Below are positions 62,836 through 64,000 of a DNA stretch of 64,000 nucleotides, piece by piece. Position numbers and translations under genes: made by a program. The DNA is from Paraburkholderia aspalathi. GTDB lineage: Bacteria > Pseudomonadota > Gammaproteobacteria > Burkholderiales > Burkholderiaceae. Under the pieces are notes generated by a model. That model was given only the letters and a program-made list of their open reading frames with translations. It was not told the origin of the DNA and did no database searches. The DNA lies in NCBI RefSeq assembly GCF_900116445.1, contig NZ_FPBH01000008.1, forward strand, positions 186,001-250,000, written 5' to 3'. Positions within the stretch are counted from its first letter, which is position 1, and each line of letters begins with the position of its first letter.

Positions 62836-64000
62836 TCAGGCCGCGAGGCCGAGCCGGACGGTACGCGCCAGATCGTCGAGCTGGAATGGTTTGCGCAAGA
62901 TCGTGCAGCGCTTGACGGCGAGACCCGAAATATCTACGTCCGCGTAACCGGTCGCGAGGATCACCGGCAAGTCCTCGCGCATCTTGCGCGCCGCGGCGAT
63001 GACGTCGATGCCGTTCATGCCCGGCATCGCGAAGTCGACCACGAGCAAGTCGGGCTTGTCGTCCTGCAAACGGTTCAGCCCGGCCTGGCCGTCCGCGGCT
63101 TCGGTCACGGTGTAGCCGAGCATTCTTAAACACTCGACCAGCATCGCCCGCACCTCGCCGTCGTCTTCGACAACCAGTACGCGTTTCACGCCCACTGCGT
63201 TCTGTTCGACGTCGGAGACCACCGCGATCTGCGACGCCACGCGCTCGCGCAAGGGCAGCCAGATCTCCACTGTGGTGCCCGCGCCCTCTTCGCTGAAGAG
63301 GCGCGCAGTGCCGCCGGCTTGCCGCGCGATGCCGTAGACCTGGCTCAGGCCGAGACCCGTGCCTTTGCCGATCGGCTTGGTCGTGAAGAATGGATCGAAC
63401 ACGCGCGAGACCACATCGGGTGGGACGCCTGAGCCGGTGTCGACGACTTCGAGCACGACATAGTGGCCGTCGCCGAGCGTTTCATCGGGGGCTTCACGCT
63501 CTTTCACGTGAATGGCCAACTGACCACCGTTCGGCATTGCGTCGCGCGCATTGATCGCCAGATTGAGGATGGCCAGTTCGAGCTGATTGGCGTCGGCCTG
63601 GGTCCACATCTCTTCGCCATCGAATTCATTGGTGTAGCGGATGCCCGACCCGAGCGACACGGTGATGATGTCGCGCATGCCTTGCAGCAAGGCGACCACG
63701 TCCACCGCTTTCAGATCGAGGTTGCTGTTGCGGGAGAAGGTCAGTAGCTGGCCCGTGAGTTTCGCGCCACGCTCGGTTGCGCGTTTGACCGTGGCGGCCA
63801 TGGCGCGAATGCGATCGTCGCTGCCGATCCGCGCGATCAACTCCGAGTTGACCATGATGACGTTCAGCAGATTGTTGAAGTCGTGCGCGATGCCGCCGGT
63901 GAGTTGCCCGAGCGCTTCCATCTTCTGCGATTGCACCAGTACGGCCTGCACTTTGGCGCGCTCGTGAATCTCCATCATCAGCCGGTTGTTGGCGGACGCA
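62836..64000 (-). CDS. Hybrid sensor histidine kinase with C-terminal receiver domain (partial, N-terminus missing)
   Basis: 388 residues visible; the frame stays open beyond the right edge, so the sensor part lies outside. Numbering from an in-frame ATG at 63978: dimerisation His32 (GQLTGGIAHDFNNLL), N-box LELAILNLAINARDAM, G1 VDTGSGVPP, F-box VFDPFFTTKP, G2 GKGTGLGLSQVYG, then a receiver domain from about 265 (RVLVVEDDGEVRAML) with phospho-acceptor Asp in LLVVDFAMPGMNG and conserved Lys in ILRKPFQ. The HDFNN type H-box marks the HisKA group common in PAS-containing hybrid kinases. The ATG at 63978 is internal. Next gene is MarR, 114 bp away, same strand. Confidence 0.93.
   Translation of the reverse strand, partial: ASANNRLMMEIHERAKVQAVLVQSQKMEALGQLTGGIAHDFNNLLNVIMVNSELIARIGSDDRIRAMAATVKRATERGAKLTGQLLTFSRNSNLDLKAVDVVALLQGMRDIITVSLGSGIRYTNEFDGEEMWTQADANQLELAILNLAINARDAMPNGGQLAIHVKEREAPDETLGDGHYVVLEVVDTGSGVPPDVVSRVFDPFFTTKPIGKGTGLGLSQVYGIARQAGGTARLFSEEGAGTTVEIWLPLRERVASQIAVVSDVEQNAVGVKRVLVVEDDGEVRAMLVECLRMLGYTVTEAADGQAGLNRLQDDKPDLLVVDFAMPGMNGIDVIAAARKMREDLPVILATGYADVDISGLAVKRCTILRKPFQLDDLARTVRLGLAA

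Noticed and set aside
1..64000. CRISPR arrays, tRNA or rRNA genes, riboswitches, prophage or IS elements
   Set aside because: No regularly spaced repeats, no tRNA-like or rRNA-like sequence, no transposase or phage motifs were seen. No guanidine-type riboswitch was recognised before the DUF1989 operon.

Overview
The window is a dense, GC-rich stretch of a betaproteobacterial chromosome. Protein families and gene orders point to Burkholderiaceae, most likely Paraburkholderia or a close relative: a small DUF4148 protein, a Burkholderia-type porin, a muxABC/mdtABC efflux operon, an xylAFGH cluster with divergent xylR, and many LysR regulators with linked transporter genes. That assignment is inference from family content. 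No rRNA, tRNA, CRISPR array, prophage or insertion sequence was recognised.

Layout. 1-7683 (minus): RND efflux operon mdtA-mdtB-mdtC; mdtC runs off the left edge. 8241-8822: mug DNA glycosylase. 9011-17698 (plus): a catabolic cluster of an ornithine-cyclodeaminase-family enzyme, LysR regulator, APC permease, SDR, aldehyde dehydrogenase, fold-type III PLP enzyme and porin, suited to a hydroxy-amino acid or amine. 18336-20559: katB-ankB, an exported catalase with an ankyrin lipoprotein. 20582-24695 (minus): aldo/keto reductase, HiPIP and a two-subunit molybdopterin dehydrogenase, with a divergent HxlR regulator. 25401-28477 (plus): MFS transporter, then a DGPF/YCII protein overlapping an ECF42-type sigma factor. 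28534-32654 (minus): binding protein, fused permease-ATPase, GntR regulator and DUF1989 enzyme behind a promoter with two copies of one 13-bp palindrome. 32946-34645: LysR and a divergent NADP-binding oxidoreductase with a LysR-type box between them. 34961-40405: an 1814-residue pseudokinase/ATPase/GAF/PAS/histidine kinase protein, followed by the 3' remnant of a LysR gene. 40758-43413: cupin, polyamine-type binding protein, DUF4148 protein. 43587-51575: xylR-galM facing xylA-xylF-xylG-xylH. 51635-57083: aldehyde dehydrogenase, LysR and a second molybdopterin dehydrogenase with the opposite gene order. 57149-62721 (minus): MarR-FUSC-DUF1656-HlyD-outer membrane factor operon for aromatic-acid-type efflux, with a possible 30-residue membrane peptide after it. 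62836 to the end: C-terminal part of a hybrid histidine kinase.

Most of the window is ordinary accessory metabolism, uptake, efflux and stress defence. The parts that best repay a second look are the DUF1989 operon with its paired operator, the giant protein whose kinase domain has lost key catalytic residues, the MarR promoter whose operator lies between the -35 and -10 and whose predicted transcript is nearly leaderless, and the unexplained 30-residue peptide. I did not find anything I could defend as a wholly new system. All family names come from motif and pattern recognition, without database searches.
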